A stretch of DNA of 64,000 bases from Tetrahymena thermophila SB210 (GCF_000189635.1 NW_002476361.1:1-64000), one strand, 5' to 3'. Shown: positions 45,776 through 59,335, numbered from the stretch's first letter. Notes: a model not told the origin generated them from the sequence alone. Numbers and translations are program-made.

Positions 45776-47953
45776 CTTGAAAATTTAAAATGATTTTAAT
45801 TTTAAATGTCTAATTTTATTTAGGGTTTATTACAATTTTTGCGTTAAAGAAGTTGAATTGCTTGATGGTGATAGCATACTAATCTATTTAGCTTGGTATT
45901 GAAATAATGATCGATCTGCTTGTTGTTTATTATGGTAGTATTAAACGATGCAAAATTAACACTATATTTAAATATTTTTTTGTGTTATGAAAAATTTTTG
46001 GAAAATATTAATAATAAAAATATTAGCTTTATAAAAAATATTACTAGCAACTATTCAAGTTTTCAAAAGTAACCTGTCAGATGGTTTTAATGATATGCTT
46101 TAATTGCTGTATTTAATAAATAAATATTAAAAAATATGACACAGAATAGAAGAATAACTCAATATAAAAGAAAAAAATTTATTTATTAAAAGAAGATTTA
46201 TAGTCTTATTACACTTATTTATTTATATTCATTCCTTAAGAAAGTTAAGTAAATATTTACAATCAATCAACCAATCAAACTTTGTAGTACTATTAATATC
46301 TATAATTAGTTTTAGATTAATTAATATCTTTCTTTTTACATTTTTTTTTTTCTTATTATGAGTATTTAAAATTAGTTTTCAGCAATTTTCAAATCATATA
46401 AATTCTTAATAAATAAAAGATTAACTAGCATAATTAAACCAATAAATAATCGAAACATTTTTAAATTAATTTTTAGATTTAGCCTACTTCAAGAAAAACC
46501 TTTCTTTAATTAAAAATCAAATTTTATTTTCTTTTATCAAAGATATAAAAGATTAATTTCATGATTTCTTAAGAAATTTTCTTTTCAAAAAGAAGATTTG
46601 TTAGTTTTATTCAATGCAATAAATAAGGTGAGTTGTAAAAGAAAATAGCTATTATTTATTTACAAGATTATCAAATATAAAATCAAAATTAGCTGATTAG
46701 GTATAAAAAATATCATTTATCAAATACAAAATTATGAATTTGCACAAAATATAATTCCAAATCTTTATTTATCTGATATCAAATGTAATCTTCCTTTTGA
46801 ATTTCTTTTTTAAAATACTTAAAAGAATCAAAGGAATTATGCATGATTAAATACTCCAAATAAATTCTAAATTAAAAAATTTACACTTGTCTAGTCAAAA
46901 AATATATTGCTACATTTTATGGAAACAAAAATTACTATTTATTGAATGTAATCGATAGCATTTGATCAGATTTTATTTTTATCTTTTTATAATTATATTT
47001 ATTTATTTATCAAAATATTCATCCATTTTTTTTGAGTATCATTTAAGCTGTTAATTATAAGAAACAATTAATAATACTATAAGATTTTTCAACTGCTTAA
47101 CTCAATTAAAATGCTAAAATAAATAATTATTTTTTTTTTTATGAAAAGCTAAAATTATTTTTAAACTTTGAAAGGCTGTAAATAAATATTTTTTTTGCGG
47201 AGTTTGCTTTAATTGAATTTGAAATAATTAAATTATTTAGAAGATTAATTTTGATAATAAGTAAGTATTTCAATTAATTTTATTTACTTTTCTCTAATCT
47301 TTCTTATAAATACTAATAATTTACAATTAATTTACTTTATTTAAGGCTAGATTAACCACTATATAAATATTAAAATAGTCTATATAATTAATTTACTTCT
47401 TTTTTTGAATATTATTACTCTTTTTTTAATATTATATTTAAAAGCTAAGAAATTTTTTTTTAAATATAAATTTTTTTTTGAAATACCATTAAAGTTATTA
47501 TTATATCAAACTTTTCAAAAATCAAATTTTGCTATTTTTAAAAAACTTTTAAAGTAATATTTTATAAATAATAATAAAGCATTTATCCATTTAAAAATAT
47601 TCTAAATAATATTTTCGAAAAAAATTATTATTCCTAAAAAATATATAACTAAAATGTAGTCTTCTTTTATAAAAATTTGTAAAAATTTTCATAGTTTCTA
47701 TTGAAAAAAAACTAATTAAAAACAAAAAACTTAGAATATTTATTTTTGTTCAATTTTTATGAAATTTAAAATAATGTTTTAAACAAAGAAATGAAATTTT
47801 AAATTTTTTAGATTTTTGTTAACTTTATTAAATGATTTTTTAACACATCAATTTACAAAAAATAATAAATACACTTAGTTTTTATATTTATTTTTTTATT
47901 AATTATTTATTTAAATGAAATTAGTATTTTGTTTTTTGCAATTTAGTTCAAAT
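45776..47953. other. Upstream of P5B copy 1; 3' flank of S10 copy 5
   Basis: It should contain the missing first exon of the ATPase. In the ATPase frame the sequence stays open, without ATG, up to a TGACAG at about 46078 that could be an acceptor. The remainder to 47953 is AT-rich with no supported gene. Confidence 0.45.
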
Positions 47954-49480
47954 TCAACTGGAAATGAAAGAATTAAGCATGTGAAGGGCAACAATAGGTT
48001 GATCCATAGGAACCATGTGTCCAGCTTGATAGACTCTAAGGAATTAGAAGTTTCCAGCACCCTTGATTTCACCAGCACTTTGTCCATTGACATTGTAGCT
48101 TTAGAATTCAGCATTTTAGAAAGCTTCTTATTGGGTCCATTCCATAGCATTGGTCCAAGCAATACCACCACTATTTATTTATTTATTTATTTATTAATTA
48201 ATTAAAAAAATTAAAAAATTTAACAATAGGTTTAAATTAGTAAATGAATTAATTAATTACAGATAGTTGCATTAGAAATCTTGATCACCGCTGTAAACTA
48301 AAACTTTAACACCACTTTCAAGAACGTAAGCAACCTTTTAGGCAAGATTAACAATTTCGTCATGAGAGAGGGCAGCATAAACAGTGTTGGAGCATTCTTA
48401 CCAAGTTCTTCCGCTGACACCCAAAGCAGCTTTAACGTCGTTTCTGGCAAGGAAATTATCAACGTTAGTCATATTGTAGCATAAAGAACCAATACATGGT
48501 TTTCTGATATCATAAACATTGAATTTAGGAGTTTGGCCATAACCAACAATAGTTTAATAACCAAGGTTACAGAAAGGATTAGAAAGGAAGAGAGGAGCAT
48601 CAATACCAATCAATTAAGAGCAAACAGCCAAAGCAGGTTTAACAACAGTGAAGTACTAGAAAGCTGAGATCAACTTGTTTTCATAGGCATATTAACCATA
48701 AGAAGGTTATTAGACTTCAGGATCAACCTATATTTAAAAAAATATTTAAGTATTCATTTATTTTAATATTATTTCATTTAACTAAAAATTTAAATTATTT
48801 TATTTAAAGTGGTAGTTTTAAATTTACATTTTTAATCTAAATTTTTAAGTCAAAAATGATGTTAAAAAATTAAATTAATTAATTAAAAAAATTCAAGATT
48901 TATTGATTAATTTATTTACCCAACCATTACCAATAGCAAGACCTTATAAGTTAATTTTGGGATTACTTTGCTTGACTAATTCAGCACCAATAGCGGGAAT
49001 GTAATGTCCTGCATATGATTCACCAGTAACAAAGAGAGGTCTGCCAATATATTAAGGATTTTATTCTAAGAAACCAAGGAGGAATTAGTAGAAGTCTTCA
49101 CCAACTTCTTCTTCATTCTTAACTAATTCACCCTTTCCAGCATTTGAAAAACCAGTACCAACAGGTTGGTCAACGAAAACAAGGTTAGCATTATTATTCC
49201 AAGCATTTGGGTTGCTATCCAAGGTCAAATTGTCATTAACAGTGAAAGGACCATTTTCAGTGAAAAGAGCAAGTTCAGAAGAGCATCCAGGACCTCCGGT
49301 CAACCAGATAACTAAGGGATCAGTGGAAGGATTGCTTCTTGATTCAAAGAGCCAGTAAAAAATGTCACTTGATTTTTGAATATTAACGAGACCAGAAGTG
49401 TAGGTTTCATTCAAGAAAAGTGGGTTTTAAGCGCAAAGGGCAAAACCTAAAATTGCAAAAAACAAAATAGAGTTTCTCAT
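47954..49480 (-). CDS. Serine carboxypeptidase, S10 family (copy 5)
   Basis: Exons are 49480..48920, 48727..48261 and 48170..47954, giving 414 residues with exon lengths 561/467/217, identical to copy 4. The signal peptide is [16 protein letters not shown]. The triad blocks are [11 protein letters not shown] (Ser155), GDQDFQCN and [10 protein letters not shown] (His394). Leu replaces His in the otherwise constant DIFYW(H)F near the N-terminus. Introns are 192 and 90 nt. Codons are relatively GC-rich (GGT, GCC, ATC, AAG preferred), which in Tetrahymena-type genomes tends to mark well-expressed genes. It is sister to copy 4 and precedes P5B copy 2 in the same arrangement. Confidence 0.93.
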
Positions 49481-51223
49481 TATTGTAAATTAATTACTTT
49501 TAGTATGATTTTTTATTTATTAATATTTATTATTTTATTAATTCAAGTTTTGCTTTCATTCTTAAATTTGTATGATTGATTGATTGAATCAATTAATTTT
49601 CTTTATATAAGAATAAATAACTTAAATAATCATAATTATGATGAATTCCAAAGAAATATATTTTTTTTTACTATTATTTATTAATCTGTGTTGATCGATT
49701 ATTCATTTGATTGATGATATAATCAGCTTTACTTTTACACTCATAACTTTTCCAAAATTTAATAAAAGAATTTTTTTTCATTTGAATGAAATTATTAATA
49801 AAAGATTTATTTATTTCAAGTGTTTATAACAAATCTTTTTTAGAATATCCATAGAAAATCTAGAGAATATTACTTAATAATCAAGAATCCTCTGGTTTTT
49901 ATATACAATCTCCTGTTCTAATAAATATTGTGTCTTTTCTAAAATATTTGCATACATACTTTGGTAATTAATTTTCATTTTGCATATTAAAAAACGCAAA
50001 AAATATTTTAAATTTATAAACATCTATTGATGAAAAATATAAAAATAATTCACTTTTATACATTTGCAAATTAAATAAATATATTTTATAAATAATTTTT
50101 ATTTTAAAAATAGAATACTGGTAATCAATGAATGAATAATGGACTTTGATTTAAGATAAACATACATTTTGGATCTATTACTAAAAATATCTAAATTTTA
50201 TAATAAATGAATAAGCTTTATTAGGTTTTAACTAGTTTTATCAACCTATGATCAGTATGTATTAAGGATTAAATTAAAGGAAGCTAGAAAATAAAAAAAC
50301 ATTTTTACTTTTTTAGAGTTTTTAAATTTTAAAAATACGATTTTAAAGTTACTTTTATTTCTAATATTTAAACATTAATAAAAGAAATTATAAGTAAATG
50401 GAATAAATTTTATCAAATTTTGACATAAAATGTACATACTTTTATTATTGAACAACAAAAGATTAAAAAATTAATTTATTTTTATCTTTGATTATTCAAG
50501 ATTTTATAATTATGATTAAAATTTGCTGTTAGTAAATTTTTATTAATCTTTGCTTCGCCATTATTCATATAAACAGTATAAATATATCCTTTTGCAACAA
50601 AATTATAAAAAAATTATTATTTCCCTAGAACTAAATTCTTTCTCAAAGATTACATCACAGAAAAATAATTAATTAAAATTATATACATACTTTGAGAAAT
50701 TAACTATATTTCTATTAAGATTTTTCATCTTATTTTCATACTATTCAAGTATCATAATTTAAACTAAACCAACTCACTTTAGATCTAATCAGAGAAATAA
50801 TTTATAATAACTTTTAAATGCTTTGTCTGCTAATTTAAACAAACAATTTATTAAATTTTAATTTGTTTTAATAACATAAAATTAAACTGTTAAAAATTTA
50901 ATATAATTATAAAATTAATTTTTTATTTTTTTTATATAAAAGAGAGATAAAATCAGAATAATAGAAGCTTATATCTAATTATTCTAAAAATGAATTAAAG
51001 TATTAAAAGATTATAAATAATTGCTAACACATCTATTTATATAAAATTTTAATTAAATTTAACTCTATTATTTTGGTAAATTTTTTTTAATAAAATGAAT
51101 TATTATTTAAGCGTTTAAAAAAAACTACACTTGAAATATTATTTAATAAATACAAAAAAATTATTATTGATTTTTTTAAATTTTTAATAAATAAAATTTT
51201 TTTAATTTTATTTTGTTTGTTGG
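49481..51223. other. Spacer between S10 copy 5 and P5B copy 2
   Basis: 1.7 kb, AT-rich. The equivalent interval in the other block (38193-40397) contains the alpha/beta hydrolase. I find no hydrolase remnant here. Confidence 0.5.
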
Positions 51224-54200
51224 TCAAGATTTAATTTTCTATTGAGGATCCAATAATGCTGGGTTTCTTTTTTTATCTTTTCTACTTTTATAAGCAACAG
51301 CTAGTTTTACCACAACATATTTTTCATAAGCAATGTTAATTGCTGAGTTAACACAAGCTACTGCTAATATTATTAAAAGGAAGACATAAGGCATTTCTGA
51401 TATAGGTTCTTGATCATCAAGTTTAACTTCCTCAAAAATCTAAAAAATATAAATTAATAAAAGTATAACTGATTTAAATATTTTTACGCTGAAGAAGTCA
51501 GTGGTAAAGCTGTCATGTAAAAGCAGCACATATAAAGAGAGTGAAACGATTAAACCGAGAGAAACAGAGAAAAATAAATTTGTATAAAACTCTTTCTTGA
51601 AAGGTTTACCTATTGAAAATGCTATACAAGTAGAAATATACTAGAAGTTGACAAATAAAAACAAAACCTTTTATTTATTATTATTATATAAATAAATAAA
51701 CGTTTTAATTAATATTCAATAAAAATACTGTTGATTCATAGCAATTTTTGCGATTACTTGGGTCGTCTAAATCATTTAGATATATATGAGTATCATAAAC
51801 AGATATATACCAGCTTTAAGCTCTAAGAATGAGGAACATAATTACCTTTTTTAAAAATAATTAAAATACTTTTTTGATTCTAAATTTTTACTTAAAATCC
51901 TGCATTTAAAATTGTCATCCCAATCACAGAACAAAGCACTGGAAACGAAATAAGATTTGAACCAGGAACTTATTTAGATAGTTTTTGACTAGCTTCAGTA
52001 TGCCCCATAAGCAAAGCCAGTGGAAAAACAGTAAAAAGATCCCAATACAAGAACTGCATATCTCCTGGTAATGTGTTAACAGTATATAAAATAATCGTAG
52101 TAAAGAATTATATCATAGAGTATAAAGCCATGAACTTAAAACATGAGAAACTTGTAACAAGTGCAGCTCTCCCTTCTCTGAGTAACTTTTATTTTATTTT
52201 ATTATTTTTATTTTAAATTTATTACTTTAGAATGATGTTTTGATTTAAATTTCTGTTTTGAAGAAAAATGATTTTTAAATTAAAAAAATTTTATAATTAC
52301 CTCTACCACACAAGAAATATCTTGTATTTTAGATGTAAATGGTGCAGCTATTGAAGCTTCAGCTTCTGACAAAGAAATTCCCATATCTGCAGTTTTTAAA
52401 GCTCCACAGTCATTTGCGCCATCACCACACATACCACATGTTGGCTTCCATGGTAAATCCTATAACTATTATAGTAGAAGAGATTTTTCCTCTGGTCTCA
52501 TTCTAGCAAAGATTTATGTTTTAAGCAGCATAGTTCTTAAGAGCTGAGCCTTTTCATCGCTTTAAGTAGATTAACTTATAATCTTTGAGAAAGCCCTTCC
52601 AGTTATTGCTAAAGTATAGCCATCTTATGAGTTATTCCAAGGAATAAAATCATTAATATCGTCTATTAATTAATTAATAAATAAATTTAAAAATTTATAA
52701 AAAGAATAATTTAAAAATAAAATAATAAAGTTAAATAAATACCATTTAGAGCAGCTATTGCTTATTCTTCTTGAATTTTTTAATTAGTGTCTAAGTCTTC
52801 ACTATATGTGGAGCAATTGCTCTCTGAAGCTTATGAAATTTCACTCATTTTATTTAATTTTTTCTGTGTATTAATTTCAACTTTTATTATTGTCTAATCT
52901 TTAGTTTATTTATCTTCTTGCTCATTTATTTGAGTTTTAGCTCTTTCTCTGTAAATTTTAGAACTTTACAAAGAAACTAAAGGCTAATTTATACTATCTG
53001 TTTTTTTTCGTTAATTTTATTACATCATAGAAATTCTTCTATCAACACTCTCTAACTTTTAAGCATACTATATGATGGCTATCTCTTCTTAAATTTCTGG
53101 AATTTAATTATCTTAATATTTTATCAGTCCATTTTCTGGTTGTAAATCATCTTCTTTTAGATGCTTTTAACTGTTTTCAAAATCTCTCCAAACAATTTTG
53201 CCTTTTTGAGCTGGATCATCACTTAAATCACCAAAGTAAACTCTATTTTTCTCATCTAAAATCTTACATTATCTTCCAACACTGATAGCTGTAAGTGCAT
53301 TATCACCTGTAACCATTATTGTACGGACATTTGCATCCTGAAGATCTTCAATTATTGATTTAGTAATAGGCTTTAGCTTGTTTTCCATAATTAACAGCCC
53401 AGCAAATGTCAAATTATTTTCTATCTCATCTCTTTCTAACTTTTGAATTTAGTGCTAATTCATTTTAAGTATTTTAACTCCAAAAGCAAGTACTCTAAAT
53501 CCCTTTCTGGCATAAAAATCAAGAATCTAATTTAATTAAATTTCATTGAACTCATTTTAATTAACTAAATGCTTAAATTACTTCATTAAAATTTTAAGGA
53601 ATAGAAGAAGGCTTGCTCAGTTCAAAAATTTTTTCAGGAGAACCCTTGACATACAACTTGTAAAAGTCAGTATTAAAATCTAAATTCTTTACAATAGTGC
53701 TCATTCTTTAAAGCTTTGAGGAGAATTCAAATCTTTTTACAATACCTAACTTAATTTATGTTTAATTCATCTAATTTAATGGTTATGAAGTTTTGTATTA
53801 TTCTGATATATCCATTTTTTTTGATTTTACAACAGCTAAAACAAGTTCTGAATAAAAACTCAAATTCTATTCTATCAATTCCCATTCAGTAGCTTCGAAC
53901 ATCTTTACCTCTAAAGGATCTCCAATTAGCTCGCCTTTAACTCGAGTTATACCATGACAACTAGCCATGCATTCTTTTAAAATTAGATCAGGATCTCCTA
54001 TTATAGAATAGGGATTTCCTTCTCCATATAAATGCTCTTATTCGGGATAGCCATTTAGTTTTAATATTTTATTCATTCCAAGTTTGTAAGTATCTTCTTC
54101 AAGTTTTGCAAAGTTAACTCTATTAGGCCCTTAATACACAACTGATCTTAAACCATACATATCAAGACCTTCCTCAGTAAGTGTTCCTGTCTTATCAAAA

Positions 54201-56198
54201 CACATAATCGTAACTTTACCACTAATGTTTACCTTGTCATTATATATTTTAACTTTAAATTGAATGCAACTACAATATTTAAAATTACCTTTGGTGGTGA
54301 AATGCAATATATTTTTTGCTTTTTTAATCTTGAAATAGCAAAAGAGATACCTATTGATAAGCAAGTAGGTAAAGCAGGAGGAACAGTAATTGTAACCAAA
54401 TTGACACTGCCCAAAATTAAATCTCTAACCTCAAGAAAATTTAAGTTGTAGCCTCTAATCATAAAAGGAATTGAAAAAAAGAAACCTAAAAGTGAAATGA
54501 AAGCAAGAACTGCAATAAATTTCAATGAATCAACATAAAAAGAGAAGGAATTTTGTTTAGGATATAAAATAGATCTGACCAGTTAACCTTTCATCGTATT
54601 AAAGCTAGTTGAGCTTACCAACCCCAGTATAGGTATGGATCCCTTTAAGTGGTATCTATTAATAACATTTTTATCTTGAAGCAAAAATTGAAAAGCTTTC
54701 TTTATTTTACCTTGTTTCAATGCATTTAGTTCCAGCAAATAGAGTAGACTATTTTCCATCTTCATTTGGATGATATTAATTACTACTAAAAGGTAGTGCT
54801 GATTTAATTACAGGAATAGACTCTCCAGTAAGCATAGATTCGTTCATTACGCTTGTACCATTCATAAGAATTACATCACAAGGAAGTATCTAACCATCAG
54901 GAATTTCAATTAGATCTCCAGGAACTAAATTTAATGAGCTTATCTTTTGCTTGTAATTTGAAATTTTTCTGTCAATAACATATCCTCCATCCTTTTTTAA
55001 ACAAATAAATTTAAAACAATTTGAAAAATTTATTAAATTAAAATTATATTTTCTCAATAAAATGTAATTTGTTTCATTACTAGTTTAATATATTGGGAAA
55101 CTCCTCTATACACAAAAACTTAAGTTTCAAAGAAACTCATTTCTCTTAGCTTTTTGTTATTATTCTTTGTTTCAATTAGAGTGAAAATGCATTATAGAGC
55201 AGATATTGTAAAAAGAATGGCAGAGTAGTAATAATATGGTAAAAGTATCCATATAATAATGCTAAAGACTTAGAAAATGTAGAAAGGAGAAAGAACTTCA
55301 TCTATAAATATTTTCATTGTTGGTTTTTCAGGTATTTCTGTGTTATTCTATCCATAAATTGAAATTAGCTCTTGGTATTTTTGATCACTTGAAATGCCAA
55401 GCCCATACTATTAGTAGATTTATTAATTAGTCAATTAACTTAACGCAAATTATATAGGCAAAAAGCAATCTTAAGTGCTATCGTAGTAATAAGTGTACAG
55501 CCTGTAATTAAAGATCTATATTATAATTAAAATGTTTTCATTAACTGTTAAGATGAAAAGTTTAATTTAATTATTCATTAAAAATTTCATATTTATTTTT
55601 TTAACATCTTCTTAATAAGTTAAAATATTTTTAAAATCTTACCAAATAACATTGAAGTGGCTTGTTATTTAATTTCATTGTCTTTGATTCTATTTTCACT
55701 AAAGTAATTTGATCATCTTTAATAAAATAGAGTTAAATTACTTTAAATTTTTGTATTAAAATTAATACCTTAAGACACAACTCTCAAATATTCTGCCTCA
55801 GATGTTTGGCATTTAATCATTTAAAGAATTATTTTAAGTTTTATATTCCAACGAGTGAACAAGAATAAAATACCACCAGTAACAAAAAAAAGGAGAAAAG
55901 ATATTATTAATTTCGCTTACTAAGTCTTATAAGAATTAATTTCTTTTATAATTCCTTCCTCCTAGATATCTTTTGGTAATTAAAAGAAGACTTTATTGAA
56001 ATCTTAACCTTATTTTTATCCTTTTTAAGATTCATATTAGCTTATCCTAAAATTTTTATAAGTTTTAAATAAATACTTTTAAAATATATAAAAAGATAAT
56101 TTTATGTGATAGAAATTTATTTTTTTATAAATAAAAATAAGAAAAATGTAAGAATATTTTTGGCTTTTGTTTTGAGAATACCATAAGTATTTAATCAT
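51224..56198 (-). CDS. P5B-type cation-transporting ATPase (ATP13A2 class), copy 2
   Basis: Minus-strand exons: 56198..55769, 55716..55643, 55515..55081, 54991..54711, 54655..54289, 54232..53582, 53526..52743, 52662..52301, 52185..51892, 51845..51729, 51667..51488, 51439..51224. They sum to 4191 nt (1396 residues). Motifs: TGG.LFLFTRW membrane pair near the N-terminus, MLTGES, PPALP at ~499, Asp542 in [61 protein letters not shown]. Ten of the exon lengths equal or nearly equal those of copy 1, and all shared phases agree. The 56198 start is the ATG of a contiguous ORF ([13 protein letters not shown]). Its first ~50 residues are AT-biased, so a short upstream intron ending at TTTTAG (56047) is an alternative. 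The long insert after ISVGR differs strongly from copy 1. Predicted endolysosomal polyamine/cation pump. Confidence 0.88.
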
Positions 56199-58915
56199 TT
56201 ATTTTTGAATTTTGATTAATTTCCTATTAATTTTTTTTTGAGAAATTAATATTTTATTTTTCAAAAGATTATCTTTATTTCTAATCGATAAAATACATGA
56301 CAAAAAATATAATGATGAATGAGTTTTAGATGAATAAAGTTTATGTAAAATATTTTAAATTTGAAGTTTTTTTTGCATTATGAATTTATTCAAAGATTTT
56401 TAAATCAACTTTTAATTATCATCAGTAAAAAAATAAGAATATAATCTTCAAAAAATTAATAAAAGTTAATTGCTATTTTAAAAAAGATAGTTAGTGTATA
56501 AAAAATTACATTGACAACTAAATAGAATCTGTACTGAAGTTTAACTGTGTAGAGTTAGCCATAGTCTCAATCAAACTGAGTACAAATGATTTTTCAAAGA
56601 TTTGAGTGTTATATATTTTTTTGAATTGATTAATTGTTTTTGTATTATTTAATTTACGAAAAAAATCTGAAATACAAATTCAGAATTTATAGGTCTTCTT
56701 TGATTCATTTCCTTGATAAAATCGAAACTTAATTTTGTTAGTTATCATTTTAAAGCCAATAAAAATACAGATTAATCAATTTTGTTATTTTAAACTGAAT
56801 TCTAATAAATAAACAATGAAAAGAATATTTTTTAAATAAATACATCTTAGGATAACAAAATTATTTTTATTTTAGCAAAATTTTATTTTAATTAAAATAT
56901 TTTTAGATTAAAAATAGCAAATCTACTAAAAATTAACAATCAACTAAATCTAATGAAATAATTCGAGTTAGGGTCATCAGGAGAATATTGAGTTGAAAAG
57001 ATGATTGAAAGATCATAAATCAAAAGATTAGAAGCAACTAAAAATTGCAGAAAGCTTAAAACTAGCTATTATTGTGAAGTCTAATAACGATATTTTATTG
57101 ATTAATTTATCATCTTAATTTGTTACATCTTTTTTTATGATAATTACAACATTCCTTTTTAGTTTTCGTTTTTATACTTATAAGTAGTAAGTGATAATAA
57201 TAATAATACTAAATAGATATTTTTGGTAAAAAGAATATGTGATTGATTATACATTAATTAAAGCTAATCAAAAAAAATTTTATTTTCTCAAATTATTTAT
57301 GATCTTCTTTCAAAAATTAAATTTTAAGTTGAAAAATTCTGTCAGGTATTTTATTTTTAAGAAATGATTATTTTACCTCAATCAATCTCTTTTTAAATAA
57401 ATAAATTCGAAATATAGATAGAGGTCATAAGCATAACTGTACGATTACAGTGATTGATATATATTTTATAAAATATTGAGTTTAAAAATTGATAAATATT
57501 AAGTCTTAATATCCTTTTTAAGAGTATAAAAAAAAAGACCCCCTCCCCTCCCCTTTCCTTTGTATTCTGAAATATTTTAGAAGAGAAATTGTCCATCTTT
57601 TTGCAGGTATCAATTTTAGATATTTAATTAGAATGAAAAAAAAAAAATTTGTTATTTTATTTTCTCAATTTTTTTATATGTTATTTACAGATTTAATTCT
57701 TTTTTATTTATTTCTATTAAATATTCATAATGCTTTTAAATATTTAGCCAAAATTATTCAAGGACTCTTAATTTATTAAATTATTTAAATACATATTTGC
57801 AATTTTATAATAATTCTAATTATATACTGCCAGCTCTATGTTCAAATAAAATATTGAAATTTTCTTGCAGTCATTTATAGACTATACCAAAATTAAATTT
57901 AACTGATTTAGGTTGGATTTAAGAAAAATTTAAGAATGAGTTAATTTAATAAATTTTTGAGAATTAATATTATAAATTTTTGAGTTTTATTATTTTATTT
58001 CAATTTTTCATATTAAATAATAAAATTGACTATTCATTTAATTTAATGTAATTTTTAATAATATTCAAAGACTGTAAAGAAAAAAATTAATTGAATATAT
58101 TTAATTGAATCTCAAAAATAGGAATTTAATTGATATCTTAGAAGACTGTTAGATTTCATAGTTTTTTATGAGTGATTCTTCAATAATAGTATATGTTATA
58201 TTAAATTTCATAACTATTTTATTTAAATTCCCTTAATTCAAAAAGGGTTTATAAAAATAAAAGTTAATTATTGTATTAGTGAAGGTGAGATAGAAATTTA
58301 TGTTCAAAATTCTGGAATTTGTTTTCAATTTCAAGAACAATAAAATAAGTAGTAAGAAAGAACTGGCTTGATTTAGTAATATCAAATTAATTAGTATAGA
58401 GGTATCTTATTAAGACTAACGAATTAATTTGTATTAAAAAGCAAGTGAACGATACTTGTTTCATTTATAATATTATAATTTTTATTTAGATATTTCATTA
58501 TTATATACTATCCATTATTGTTAAATTACTTCTTTTCAATAATGAATCTAAATAAATATTTGTATTATATTAGTGTAATTTAAAATATTTATATAAATAA
58601 TTAGATTAACTAAGTAATAATTTTTTTAGAAAAAAATTTATTTAACATTAATATGATAAATATTTTTTCTATTAAAAAATTAAATTAAATTAGGTAATTT
58701 AAAGAAGTTTTAAAGATATCTAAAAATGCTAAAATCTTAAGTTTAAACTATTTTTCATATATCTATTTGTATTATTAATTTTATAAAAAAAGAAATTTAT
58801 GTCTAAATCATATTTTATTTTTATTATTATATACTATATAAGATATGTAACACTTGATTCGAATAACAACAATATTACAATTAATAATAATCATTGATTG
58901 ATTATTTAATTTTTT
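56199..58915. other. Intergenic, 2.7 kb
   Basis: AT-rich. It includes the presumed ATPase promoter, a slightly GC-richer patch at ~56530-56590, a C-rich tract at 57539-57560, and from about 58220 the left part of the unit duplicated again at ~61.68 kb. Confidence 0.5.
57539..57560 (-). repeat. G-rich tract on the minus strand, possible G-quadruplex
   Basis: The plus strand reads CCCCCTCCCCTCCCCTTTCC. The minus strand therefore has GG, GGGG, GGGG and GGGGG runs separated by A or AAA. This is extreme for a window near 80% AT. The runs are GGGGA-type, not the G4T2 telomere repeat. Confidence 0.6.
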
Positions 58916-59335
58916 TCAACCTATAAATTAGATTTGAACTTGATCAAGGAAATTGTCACAGTTATTGATACCTAAAGCTTGAGCAGCTTTCTTGTGAATA
59001 TCAATCTTAGGATGACTAGGACCACCAGCACCAACATCTCCCTTAGTAGCAATTATAGATCTACCTTTGTAAGTTATTTAAAGTTTGTAGCCAAAAGGAA
59101 GTCCACCGAGAGCCTTGAAGTCCTTATTTAGGTAATTAATAGAAAGCTCGGCATAGTTATTACCAGCATAGAGGTTATTATCCCTCATACCAATTTAGTC
59201 TGTAAAGCATGAAGCAAGAACAGTTTGAGTATTACCAGCAGCTAATACTTACTAATGGTTTTCAGTGGATTCTGGTTAAGGATTTGCAGCACAAAAGACA
59301 GTACAGGCAATTAAGATGATTGCAATTTTTCTCAT
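58916..59335 (-). CDS. Small secreted protein with probable double-psi beta-barrel (twin 1)
   Basis: Single exon, 139 residues, TGA stop. The signal peptide is MRKIAIILIACTVFCAA. The mature part contains two cysteines (ASCFTD, NNCDNF) and ends in YKGRSIIATKGDVGAGGPSH followed by PKIDIHKKAAQALGI and FLDQVQIQFIG. The order 'short strand + GRS, variable loop with Gly/Asp, P.IDIH..AA.ALG, final V.I strand' is what RlpA-like/barwin-expansin double-psi beta-barrels show. I infer that fold; the match is by pattern only. Such domains bind or remodel polysaccharides, but the role here is unknown. Codons are GC-biased relative to flanks, suggesting strong expression. The twin gene lies 3454 bases to the right. 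Confidence 0.8.

Noticed and set aside
47915..48205. Plus-strand ORF opposite S10 copy 5
   Set aside because: It is antisense of the S10 third exon, whose minus-strand translation matches the other four copies.
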